Of a stretch of DNA of 64,000 nt, positions 16,898-25,021 are shown in pieces. The position numbers were made by a program, and so were the translations under genes. Under the pieces are notes generated by a model, which did no database searches, had not been told where the DNA came from, and saw only the letters and a program-made list of their open reading frames with translations. The DNA comes from Ktedonobacter sp. SOSP1-85 (GTDB taxonomy: Bacteria; Chloroflexota; Ktedonobacteria; Ktedonobacterales; Ktedonobacteraceae), in the NCBI RefSeq assembly GCF_016587415.1, contig NZ_BNJI01000001.1:1775501-1839500 (forward strand), in the 5' to 3' direction. Each line of letters begins with the position of its first letter. Positions within the stretch are counted from its first letter, which is position 1.

Positions 16898-17437
16898 CGC
16901 CATGCCGGTCACCGTGACAAAGATGTCGCCCGGCTCCGCCGCCTGAAGCATGGGCAGCACCTGGAAGCCGTCCATCACTGCCTCAAGTGCCCGCGTCGCG
17001 TTGACCTCACACATGACAACGCGAGCGCCCATGCCACGCGCTCGCGCCGCCACGCCACGCCCACACCAGCCATAGCCTGCGACTACCAGCGTCGCGCCTG
17101 CCAGGAGCGTATTGGTCGCGCGCAAGATGCCGTCAATCGTGTTCTGCCCGGTTCCGTAGCGATTATCGAAGTAGTGCTTCGTTGGCGCGTCATTCACAGC
17201 GACAACGGGGAAGCGCAAAAGCTTCTGCTCCGCCAGGGCGCGAGCGCGCACCACTCCTGTTGTCGTCTCCTCAATTGCGGCAACGGTTGCCCCACACGAG
17301 GGCTTCTGGTGAAGCGCGACGATCAGGTCCGCACCATCATCCATAACGAGGTGAGGATCGCAGGCCAATGCACGTTCGATATGACGACCGTAGGTCTCCG
17401 CCAGGTCCTCACCATAGAAAGCGTACACTGAAAGCGG
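16898..17437 (-). pseudogene. S-adenosylhomocysteinase central fragment
   Basis: About 180 residues match the middle of adenosylhomocysteinase. They include SVYAFYGEDLAETYGRHIER, VMDDGADL, VVAVNDAPTKHYFDNRYGTG and the NAD-binding VVAGYGWCGRGVA, then VTVTGM. The surrounding open frame runs 16754-17620, but the first 61 and last about 45 residues are not SAHH. Both the N-terminal substrate-domain start and the C-terminal dimerisation arm are missing, so the enzyme cannot be functional. The type resembles the thermophile/archaeal lineage rather than the long bacterial form. Confidence 0.75.
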
Positions 17438-17636
17438 CTTCTTCGACCGATTTAATGCTCTCGCTTTTTTCTCGCAAGGATCAGAGATACCTCGGCCTAT
17501 GAAAACAGGAGAATGCTGAAGAATGCTCTCAAGTCGATCCACTGCTGAGTTGAATCTCGTTGCGCAAACCATGAGTATCTGGTTCCTGTGCGTTTTTTTA
17601 GCATTGGAGAGCCCCGACAAGTGGCCTGTTCTACTA

Positions 17637-17720
17637 TTGACAACAGACAGACTCGTCTGTATACTCTTGACAATAGACAGACCAATCTATCTATTGTCAA
17701 GAGTATACAGACGAGTCTGT
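17637..17720 (+). promoter_or_regulatory. Consensus promoter embedded in a 34-bp-arm palindrome (TetR operator region)
   Basis: TTGACA (17637-17642) and TATACT (17660-17665) are spaced by exactly 17 bases. The spacer and -10 box contain ACAGACTCGTCTGT, itself a dyad. The segment 17647-17680 is repeated inversely at 17687-17720 with two mismatches and a 6-base loop. The transcript could therefore form a very stable hairpin just before the TetR ribosome site. It fits autoregulation by the TetR protein and possibly RNA-level control. Confidence 0.7.
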
Positions 17721-17741
17721 TTTTTAGCAGAAAGGAGTCTC

Positions 17742-18314
17742 ATGAATAATCATGAGTTAACACCATACGAGCGTATCATCGATACTGTGTCAAGGTTATT
17801 CTATCAGGAAGGTATTCACGCAACAGGAATAGATCGCATCGTGAAAGAGTCCCGTGTTGCCAAGATGAGCCTCTATAAGTATTTTCCCTCAAAGGACCAT
17901 CTGGTGATCGCCTACTTACAAAAGCGGGATGTTCGCTGGCGAGCCTGGTTAGAAGAGGCGGTGAATCGCATTGGCGCTACGCCTGAAGACCGCATTCTTG
18001 CCATCTTTGATGTGCTCGACGAGTGGTTTCACTCTTCCGATTTTCATGGCTGTGGTTTCATCAATGCTGCCGCCGAATTTAACGATGAGCAACGTTCTGT
18101 GCATGACATCGTGAATGAACATAAACAACTAGTCCATGACTACGTGAAGCAGTTAGCTCAGGCGGCGACCTTGACTGACATTGACCGCGTTGCTTCACAG
18201 ATTTGTCTGCTGATGGATGGCGCTATTGCCACAGCGTTAACGCGGAAGAACGTGAATGCCGCGCAAACTGCACGCCAGCTTGCAAGCATGCTCCTTATAC
18301 AATATCGCCAGTAA
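17742..18314 (+). CDS. TetR/AcrR-family transcriptional regulator
   Basis: A 190-residue repressor-type regulator. The TetR N-terminal HTH is at residues 8-55 (RIIDTVSRLFYQEGIHATGI, then RVAKMSLYKYFPSKDHL) and the rest is a helical ligand domain with C-terminal FINAAAEF. ATG 17742 has a strong AAAGGAG site; the frame continues upstream through the operator region without coding sense. The divergent-looking double dyad immediately upstream is the likely autoregulatory operator. The gene it would control next (18344) is truncated, so the original target may be lost. Confidence 0.9.
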   Translation: MNNHELTPYERIIDTVSRLFYQEGIHATGIDRIVKESRVAKMSLYKYFPSKDHLVIAYLQKRDVRWRAWLEEAVNRIGATPEDRILAIFDVLDEWFHSSDFHGCGFINAAAEFNDEQRSVHDIVNEHKQLVHDYVKQLAQAATLTDIDRVASQICLLMDGAIATALTRKNVNAAQTARQLASMLLIQYRQ

Positions 18315-18343
18315 ATACCAGGTCAACAGAGAGGCGAAATTTT

Positions 18344-18430
18344 ATGTCTTGTCCGACAGATATTCAACCGCCATTTACCAGTAGTTTGTGGATTTGGGAA
18401 ACCACTCCTGATTTCGAGTCTCTATCCTGA
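18344..18430 (+). CDS. Short ORF after tetR, probably truncated
   Basis: MSCPTDIQPPFTSSLWIWET and 8 more residues, in the TetR transcript direction, with only a weak GAGGCG site. It looks like the first residues of a former TetR-regulated gene, now cut short. No family is claimed. Confidence 0.25.
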   Translation: MSCPTDIQPPFTSSLWIWETTPDFESLS

Positions 18431-18867
18431 GCAATTTGAGGTCGGATCATCCGTCTCTGATGAGTTTAAAGTGAGACGAAATCCCACGTCAACAAAGTAC
18501 TGATAGGCCCAGTGCGAGGGTTCGTTACTATAAAGAGCCCGCATAGCAGATATGAGATATGAATAGATGGCATTTCGGGCGAGAGGTCAGGCCGATCTTC
18601 ACTGCTCTGTCTTCCACGCCTCCTTCGGACCAACGTTCAAGCTGCCAACTATACCCGTATGCTTTCCTTCTGTACTCAATGAAAGCCGTTTGAATGATCT
18701 TTTTTTCTCGTTTAGAGCGCATCCACATATATTGCCCGTCAGGCGGGCACTTCGTAGCAGCGAACACCCGCACTGGGTCTACGGAGAGAGAAGGGTGGAG
18801 AGAGAGAGAGAACGCGTTCTTCTAGATGTCTTGGAGTTAGAGTAGGGACGCATCTTCGCCACCAGGG
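18431..18867. other. 437-base gap without recognisable gene
   Basis: Short frames on both strands have no family resemblance or convincing start signals. A purine-rich GAGAGA run at 18785-18810 is the only compositional feature. It contains the promoter region of the histidine kinase, but no clear consensus was found. Confidence 0.4.
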
Positions 18868-21861
18868 ATGGGGACACGTGAAAGGGAGATGTACCGCGCT
18901 ATGTTGAATACCAAGCAGACCAGGCGTCTCACTCCTGCGTCTTGTGAGACGCTCCTCACGCTCCTTGAGACGCTTCCCGGTGCCTTGTTTCTCATTGATG
19001 ACGCCGCGACGGTTGTGTATGCCAATGCGAGTACGCAGACCATGACGGAAGCACCACCAGAGGCACTTGTTGGAAACAGCTTCTGGAGAGGTGCTCACCA
19101 GCTAGTGAGCACCTCGCTCTACCAGGCCGTGCTCACGGCCAGACAGACCCAAGAACCCACCGAAGTGGAGTATGTTTCTCCCGTGACCCGGACCTGGCTG
19201 CACGTGCAGCTCGCCCCGACCGTTGGGGGGCTGGCGTTGCATTTTCACGAGAAAAGAGCACCCTTGCCTCGCCGGGAGACGTTTTCCCCAGACGGATATC
19301 CCGCCACTGATATCCTGGAGGACATGTATGTTGGGGTCGGATTTCTCACGCCCGAGGGGATCTTGTTGGAAATCAATGAGGCCCCTCTAGAAGATGCGCA
19401 GATCCGACGCGAGGAGGTGATCGGCAAACCGTTTGCTGACACCCCCTGGTGGTCCTTTTATCCCGCCAGCCAAGACCAATTACGCGAAGCCATCGCACGC
19501 GCCAGCAGGGGAGAAACCGTGCGATTCGAGACCCTGGTTCACCCCAGAAAAGGCATGGATCTTCACCTTGAGGCGACGATTACTCCCCACAGGGACGGGG
19601 ACCACCACGTCGCGTACCTCGTCTATGTCGGGAGCGATATCACCGCGCGCAAGCGAGCAGAAGGAGAAATTCAAGCCCTGGTTGATGCTCTTCCCCAGCT
19701 GGTCTGGATCGCAAGACCTGACGGATCTGTCGCCTACAATAATCAACGCTTGATTGACTATTTGGCGATGACCCTCGAAGAGGTCAAAGGGGATGGCTGG
19801 CTGGAGGGTGTGCATCCTGATGACCGGCAACGGGTACAGGCGGCATGGCAGATCTCTATCCAGGCAGGCGAGCCCTATGAAGTGGAACACCGTTTGCAAG
19901 ACGGCACCAGCGGATCGTATCGCTGGTTTCTTGCCCGAGGCGTGCCGCAGAAAAATGCACAGGGTGCGATCCTGCACTGGGTTGGCACCTACACTGATAT
20001 CGACGAGCAGAAACGAGCGGAGCAGCAGCTCAAAGAAAGCGAGCAGAACTGGCGCGTGCTGTCCGAAACAGTACCACAACTCGTGTGGACCACTCGCCCA
20101 GATGGCCGTCTTGACTACTGTAATCAGCGCTATTGTGCGTATACACAGGCCGCTTTTGAGCAACTGTGCGGCTATGGATGGCGGCAGTTCTTGGATCCTA
20201 AGGATGCTGTACGGGTTATGCTTCTACGGCAGCATACCCTCCAAACAGGTAAACCCTTTGAGAGCGAACACCGTCTGAAGGATGGTCACACAGGAGCGTA
20301 TCGCTGGTTCTTAGTCCGTGCCATGCCGGTGCGTGATGAAGCAGGCCAGATCGTCAAGTGGTTTGGCACCGCCACCGACATCGACGAGCAGAAACGAGCG
20401 GAGCAGCAACTCAAAGAAAGCGAGCAGAACTGGCGCGTGCTGGCCGAAACGGTGCCACAGCTCGTGTGGACGAGACGCCCCGACGGCCAGTTCGAGTACA
20501 CGAACCAGCGCTGGCGTGACTACAGCGGGCTCACGCTTGAGCAAGCACAAAGCGACCAATGGGCTCATTTCCAGTTCCTCCATCCCGATGATCGTGAAGG
20601 CAACCGAGCGCTCTTGCAGCATGCCCTGGACACGGGAGAAATGTATGAGCACGAACAGCGTCTCAGAAATAGCCAGACGGGTGCGTATCGCTGGTTCTTA
20701 GCCCGTGCCATGCCGGTGCGTGATGAAGCAGGCCAGATCGTCAAGTGGTTTGGCACCGCCACCGACATCGAAGACCAGAAACGTATTGAGCAAGCCTTAC
20801 GCCAGAGCCAGGAGCGGGCGAGCACTCTGATGAACTCCAGCATTATTGGGATCACTATCATTGAAGGTGAGCAGATTGTGGATGCCAACGACACCTTTCT
20901 GCGCATGACCGGCTATACACGCGAAGATCTGCATGCCGGGAACATAAACTGGGTGCGCATGACACCTCCAGAATATCTTCGTATCCAGCAGTCTCAGCAG
21001 GAACTGGCCGACCATCAGTATGTAACGCCCTATGAGAAAGAATACGTGTGTAAAGATGGCAGCCGCCTCCCGGTGATTGTAGGACGCGTCGCCTTACAAG
21101 CCAATTTGTCCCGGGGCATCGTCTTTGTGCTGGATAATTCAGCCCGCAAGGGGCTCGATCAACGCAAAGATGACTTTATCAATATGGCCAGCCATGAACT
21201 GAGGAACCCGATCGCGGCCTTGAAACTTCAGACCGCTCTGCTGAAAAGGAAACTGACAAAGCAAGGCAGCTACGATCTTGACATAACCTTTTCCAGCATG
21301 GAGACCCAGACCAACACACTCACCCGGCTCGTAGAAGAGTTGCTGGATGTCTCCAAGATTCAGGCGGGCAGACTGGAGTACCGGCAGGAGGCGGTAGATC
21401 TCGACGCGTTGCTGCGGGAGATCGCCGAGACTATGCAGCAAACGCATCCCAGTCATAGCATCCTGGTGCGTGGCGCCGTTCAGGCCAGCCTGATGGCGGA
21501 TCGAGATCGGCTCGGACAGGTCTTCACCAACCTGCTTAGCAATGCCATCAAGTATTCTCCCGGTGCAGAGACCGTCGAGATGGACCTCGAGGCCTCCCCA
21601 GAGACCATCACGATCCGTGTACACGATCATGGCCTGGGTATCCCGCGAGAGCAGCGCGACAAAATCTTTGAGCGCTTCTATCGGGCTACTGGTCCCAAAC
21701 AGAAAGCGATCCCGGGACTGGGAATGGGGCTCTACATTGTGGCGGAGATCGTCAAGCATCATGGGGGAACCATCACGGTGGAGAGCGAAGTCGGGAAAGG
21801 ATCGACCTTTATGGTCACCCTTCCCAAGAGAACTTCTCTATTGATGATAGACAGGATTTGA
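18868..21861 (+). CDS. Multi-PAS sensor histidine kinase
   Basis: A 997-residue cytosolic two-component sensor without membrane segments. About six PAS units occur in series (near 35-130, 150-265, 270-390, 395-515, 520-640 and 650-760). HisKA follows with phospho-acceptor His776 in ASHELRNP, then HATPase_c with N box NLLSNAIKYS, G1 DHGLGIP, F box IFERF and G2 GLGMGLYIV. Units 3 to 5 share repeated linkers (DEQKRAEQQLKESEQNWRVL), near identical at DNA level, which points to recent module duplication. Alternative starts are ATG 18892 or 18901. No response regulator is adjacent, so its partner is encoded elsewhere. Confidence 0.93.
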   Translation: MGTREREMYRAMLNTKQTRRLTPASCETLLTLLETLPGALFLIDDAATVVYANASTQTMTEAPPEALVGNSFWRGAHQLVSTSLYQAVLTARQTQEPTEVEYVSPVTRTWLHVQLAPTVGGLALHFHEKRAPLPRRETFSPDGYPATDILEDMYVGVGFLTPEGILLEINEAPLEDAQIRREEVIGKPFADTPWWSFYPASQDQLREAIARASRGETVRFETLVHPRKGMDLHLEATITPHRDGDHHVAYLVYVGSDITARKRAEGEIQALVDALPQLVWIARPDGSVAYNNQRLIDYLAMTLEEVKGDGWLEGVHPDDRQRVQAAWQISIQAGEPYEVEHRLQDGTSGSYRWFLARGVPQKNAQGAILHWVGTYTDIDEQKRAEQQLKESEQNWRVLSETVPQLVWTTRPDGRLDYCNQRYCAYTQAAFEQLCGYGWRQFLDPKDAVRVMLLRQHTLQTGKPFESEHRLKDGHTGAYRWFLVRAMPVRDEAGQIVKWFGTATDIDEQKRAEQQLKESEQNWRVLAETVPQLVWTRRPDGQFEYTNQRWRDYSGLTLEQAQSDQWAHFQFLHPDDREGNRALLQHALDTGEMYEHEQRLRNSQTGAYRWFLARAMPVRDEAGQIVKWFGTATDIEDQKRIEQALRQSQERASTLMNSSIIGITIIEGEQIVDANDTFLRMTGYTREDLHAGNINWVRMTPPEYLRIQQSQQELADHQYVTPYEKEYVCKDGSRLPVIVGRVALQANLSRGIVFVLDNSARKGLDQRKDDFINMASHELRNPIAALKLQTALLKRKLTKQGSYDLDITFSSMETQTNTLTRLVEELLDVSKIQAGRLEYRQEAVDLDALLREIAETMQQTHPSHSILVRGAVQASLMADRDRLGQVFTNLLSNAIKYSPGAETVEMDLEASPETITIRVHDHGLGIPREQRDKIFERFYRATGPKQKAIPGLGMGLYIVAEIVKHHGGTITVESEVGKGSTFMVTLPKRTSLLMIDRI

Positions 21862-22404
21862 GGGATGTGATAGGCTTTGATGCTAGTTATGGTGTCTCTG
21901 CTGTGGCACTCGGACGCGCGAATTGCGGAGCCTTCCTAACGTCCCATCACACCTCCCTTTCGGCCGCCACTTTTCCAGTCAATCGTGACCGCCAGATGGT
22001 AAATGACCTGAAACCTGGATCCGCCCACGGAATGCGCAATGAGTTCGCAGAGTACGAACCTGGATGTGGCTATGGAACGGTGAAATACAAAGATCAGCGG
22101 TTTCGTGGTCTGCAGACAGCGGCCTTTACAGAGGACGTGGCGAGAAAGCCCCGGTCATTGATGCCTGTCTCTTACCCACATCTTTTTGGAGGGGCTTCAC
22201 AAGCCCCTCGCTATACATGTGTTTGTGAAACGCTCAACAGGGGGAGTTGGCCTCCTGTGCTGTTCCACAAAATCTAATTGTAAAATGTGGGTAAAAGACA
22301 GGGTGTGAACGCCGGGGCTTCCGTGCCACCGTTTGGTGAAGTTGTAAATCTCAACATTCTGCTGGCAAAATCTGTATAACTCCCATTTCTCCAGTCGATC
22401 CCTC
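21862..22404. other. Gap without recognisable gene
   Basis: About 540 bases after the histidine kinase hold only short frames. The minus-strand frame at 22197-22436 is protein-like in part (VEIYNFTKRWHGSPG) but unrecognised and may be a transposon scrap. Confidence 0.4.
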
Positions 22405-22478
22405 TTGACAGCGCAAATCAAATGACGTATCATCAATGACAGGTCACCAGTGACGTATCATCAATGACAGGTCATCAA
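22405..22478 (+). promoter_or_regulatory. Promoter overlapped by two 28-bp direct repeats
   Basis: TTGACA (22405-22410), 17-base spacer, TATCAT (22428-22433). From 22423 to 22450 and again from 22451 to 22478 the sequence TGACGTATCATCAATGACAG continues with GTCACCAG or GTCATCAA. The first repeat covers the -10 box and the second the likely transcript start, so a bound regulator would block transcription. The MarR protein encoded two genes downstream is the natural candidate. Confidence 0.6.
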
Positions 22479-22507
22479 TTAAAGTAGACACAAAGAGGAG
22501 AGAGAGC

Positions 22508-23347
22508 ATGCGTATTCACGCGATTCAAACGGGGACTGTTGCTATAAAAGCAAAGCAGGTGCATGGTCAAGGAAGCGACTCTATGCGGCTCATTAACACG
22601 ATGCTCGACAGGACATGGACTGAGCCCTTACCCATTTATGCGTGGGTGATCGAACATCCTGAGGGACTTATCGTTGTTGACACCGGTGAGACTGCCCGTA
22701 CGGCTGAACCAGGCTATTTTCCCTGGTGGCATCCCTATTACAGAAGTGTGCGTGAATGGGTTCGTCCTGAAGAGGAGATCGGGCCGCGACTTCGTGCTAT
22801 GGGAATCTCACCAGATGATGTGCGCTGGGTCTTGCTGACACACTTCCATACGGATCACGCAGGTGGACTGCATCATTTCCCAAAATCTGAGATTCTGGTT
22901 TCACGCGCTGAGTATCAGGCTGCTAGCGGTTTTCAAGGACAAATAAAAGGGTATCTTCCCCAGCACTGGCCAGCCTGGTTTGCCCCAACGTTGATTGATT
23001 TTGCCCCTCAGCGGCTTGGACCATTTTCCAATAGCTATACGCTTACCAAAGCAGGCGATGTCCATCTCATAGCGACACCAGGTCATACGGTTGGACATTA
23101 CTCGGTCGTGGTGCAGGAAGATGAACACGCCCTCTTTTTTGCGGGTGATACATCATATAATGAGCAATTAATGCTCGAACAATCGGTTGATGGCGTGACT
23201 TCAAATATCGCCGCCTATCGAGAAACCGCGCGTCAGATCCTTACATATATGCAATCTACACCAACGATCTACCTTCCCAGTCATGATCCTGACTCTCTAC
23301 AGCGTTTGGCCACGCGTCGAGCGGCTCTTCCTGTGAACGCTGAATGA
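22508..23347 (+). CDS. Metallo-beta-lactamase-fold hydrolase, N-acyl-homoserine-lactonase-like
   Basis: A 279-residue cytosolic metallohydrolase. The metal motif THFHTDHAGG gives His112, His114, Asp116 and His117. A second-site His lies in ATPGHTVGH, the bridging Asp in FFAGDTSYN, and a final His in LPSHDPDS. Length and motif order fit the AHL-lactonase/AttM-like subgroup, but many members cleave other lactones or esters, so quorum quenching is only a possibility. ATG 22508 follows an AGAGGAGAG site. It forms an operon with a MarR gene 54 bases downstream and is preceded by a promoter with tandem operators. Confidence 0.88.
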   Translation: MRIHAIQTGTVAIKAKQVHGQGSDSMRLINTMLDRTWTEPLPIYAWVIEHPEGLIVVDTGETARTAEPGYFPWWHPYYRSVREWVRPEEEIGPRLRAMGISPDDVRWVLLTHFHTDHAGGLHHFPKSEILVSRAEYQAASGFQGQIKGYLPQHWPAWFAPTLIDFAPQRLGPFSNSYTLTKAGDVHLIATPGHTVGHYSVVVQEDEHALFFAGDTSYNEQLMLEQSVDGVTSNIAAYRETARQILTYMQSTPTIYLPSHDPDSLQRLATRRAALPVNAE

Positions 23348-23401
23348 GCATAGAAGCCAGCAACCGAAGAAAAATCAATGGAGAGAGGAGAAGAGAAACA
23401 C

Positions 23402-23851
23402 ATGCAACCTGCTGAGGAATTACGTTATCTCATACTTGCAGCGCAACGGGAGGGCGAGCGGATATTAACAGAGGTGCTACGTCCCCTTGATCTTACCCCA
23501 TCGCAGGCTGAGGTACTACATGTGCTTCAGGTGCACCAGCCGTTGTCACTGATTGAGCTTGGAAATTTGCTTATCTGCGAGAGGGGCAGTCCTAGCCGAT
23601 TAGTCAATGGATTGGTCGAGGCAGGTTTCGTCAAACGCATCCCATCGACAACGAACGGTCGTATGATAGAGCTGACATTGACCGAAAAAGGGGAAGAGAT
23701 GGTGATCCGTGTCAGTGCAGAGGAGGCTGTGCTCTACAAGTTTCTGACCGATACCTTTGAAGAACAATCCCTTCTTGATTGCATCGCTCTTCTGTGGCGT
23801 ATTGTCGAGAAACGACCAGCAGGAGAGGCACTTTCCAGGCGCATCCAGTAG
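23402..23851 (+). CDS. MarR-family transcriptional regulator
   Basis: A winged-helix regulator of 149 residues from ATG 23402; an alternative start at 23378 adds eight. The DNA-binding unit reads LTPSQAEVLHVLQVHQPLSL, then ELGNLLICERGSPSRLVNGL with wing STTNGRMIELTLTEKG. It follows the metallo-hydrolase in the same transcript and probably represses it through the 28-bp repeats upstream. The inducer is likely a substrate or product of the hydrolase (inference). Confidence 0.85.
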   Translation: MQPAEELRYLILAAQREGERILTEVLRPLDLTPSQAEVLHVLQVHQPLSLIELGNLLICERGSPSRLVNGLVEAGFVKRIPSTTNGRMIELTLTEKGEEMVIRVSAEEAVLYKFLTDTFEEQSLLDCIALLWRIVEKRPAGEALSRRIQ

Positions 23852-24150
23852 AACAGCAAGCGAAAAGAGTGCGCAGTTCTCACTCAACGTACCAGAAACA
23901 TAGACAAAGCGAGGAAGTGGTAGCTGACGCAATGTCTTTTTTTTGAAGAACATGATGAAAGAGTAGCGCTTTCTTTACCTCGGGACACCAAGTGTATGAG
24001 ATGATGCGTAAGACCTCATCTCAGCTTTTGAGGACCTGGACAGAAAGTCGCCACAGAGGAAAGATGGCAAGCTAGCCGAGAGACCATGCTCTTGGTCATG
24101 ACAAGGTAGATGTACGAAAAGATAAAGTGATAGCTTCGGAGATTTACATT

Positions 24151-24585
24151 ATGAAGTTTTCCAATAGTATTCTCATTCACCGGCCTACTGTTAATGTATT
24201 TGATTACCTCGCTCATCTTGAGAACTTGCCACGATGGAACTATGCCATCCAGGAGACTCGCAAGATATCGCAAGGCCCTATTGGCGTAGGGAGCGTATAC
24301 CAGCAGTTCCGCACGCTACCAAAACCCATGGAAGAGAAACTCACAATAAAGGTCTACGAATCAGGCCATCATCTGGTCGTAAGCGGAGGTTTTGCCTATT
24401 TCCAGGGCGAAGCCTCCTACACATTGGACTCGTTTGGAGATGATACCAGGCTCACAAACGAGATCGAACTCCATGCTCCGGGAGCACTCAACGCACTTGC
24501 GCCCTTGAGCACCTTGGGCATAAAGAGTGCGGTTGCGCAGAACTTAACCGTACTGAAAGAACTGCTTGAAAGGACGGGGCAATAG
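24151..24585 (+). CDS. SRPBCC-family protein (polyketide cyclase/dehydrase-like)
   Basis: A 144-residue START/Bet v 1-fold protein. MKFSNSILIHRPTVNVFDYL is the usual first strand and helix (a vfaylad-type motif), followed by LPRWNYAIQET, GVGSVYQQF and a C-terminal helix SAVAQNLTVLKELLERTG. Such proteins bind hydrophobic ligands, and stand-alone ones are seldom assigned a reaction. ATG 24151 with a CGGAGA site is preferred over the frame start at 24127. No operon partner. Confidence 0.85.
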   Translation: MKFSNSILIHRPTVNVFDYLAHLENLPRWNYAIQETRKISQGPIGVGSVYQQFRTLPKPMEEKLTIKVYESGHHLVVSGGFAYFQGEASYTLDSFGDDTRLTNEIELHAPGALNALAPLSTLGIKSAVAQNLTVLKELLERTGQ

Positions 24586-25021
24586 GGTCTGTTGCAATGG
24601 TCACAACGATTGAGCGAATAGAGATATGTCATGCGCCATGAGTCATTGCTCTTTTTCTACATAACAGCCTCTAGCATGAGAAAAAGCACTTCTAACGCGA
24701 ATCGCGTAACTTTTGCTCATTTCATAATAATACAGTAGAGTTATCTGAAAAGGCTCCAGGAGGAGATAGAGGTGTTTATTGGAGAAAATTGCTGCTCAAG
24801 CCGAGAAAAAGAGTGTTTCCAGAGACTGAGCACTCAAAAATGTCACAAAAAGGCTGCCAGTGCGATTATATAATAGGCGGATGGTGGTGAGTGCTTATTT
24901 GTAGTGCCGCTGCATCTCATAAACCCATGTGGCGACTACTCCCTACCTACCGCAGGATAGAGCCGCTCCCCAGGATAACTGTGGCTCTATGGGAATTCTT
25001 CAAGAGAAAAGGATGGAACCA
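24586..25021. other. Gap without recognisable gene
   Basis: AT-rich stretches around 24680-24740 and 24840-24880 look like promoter territory for the sialidase-fold gene, but I see no consensus pair that is convincing. Confidence 0.35.

Noticed and set aside
19480..20163. A 227-codon minus-strand frame
   Set aside because: It is a shadow of the repeated PAS region of the histidine kinase.
22423..22478. A CRISPR array
   Set aside because: Only two abutting 28-bp copies without spacers; they overlap a promoter, so an operator role fits better.
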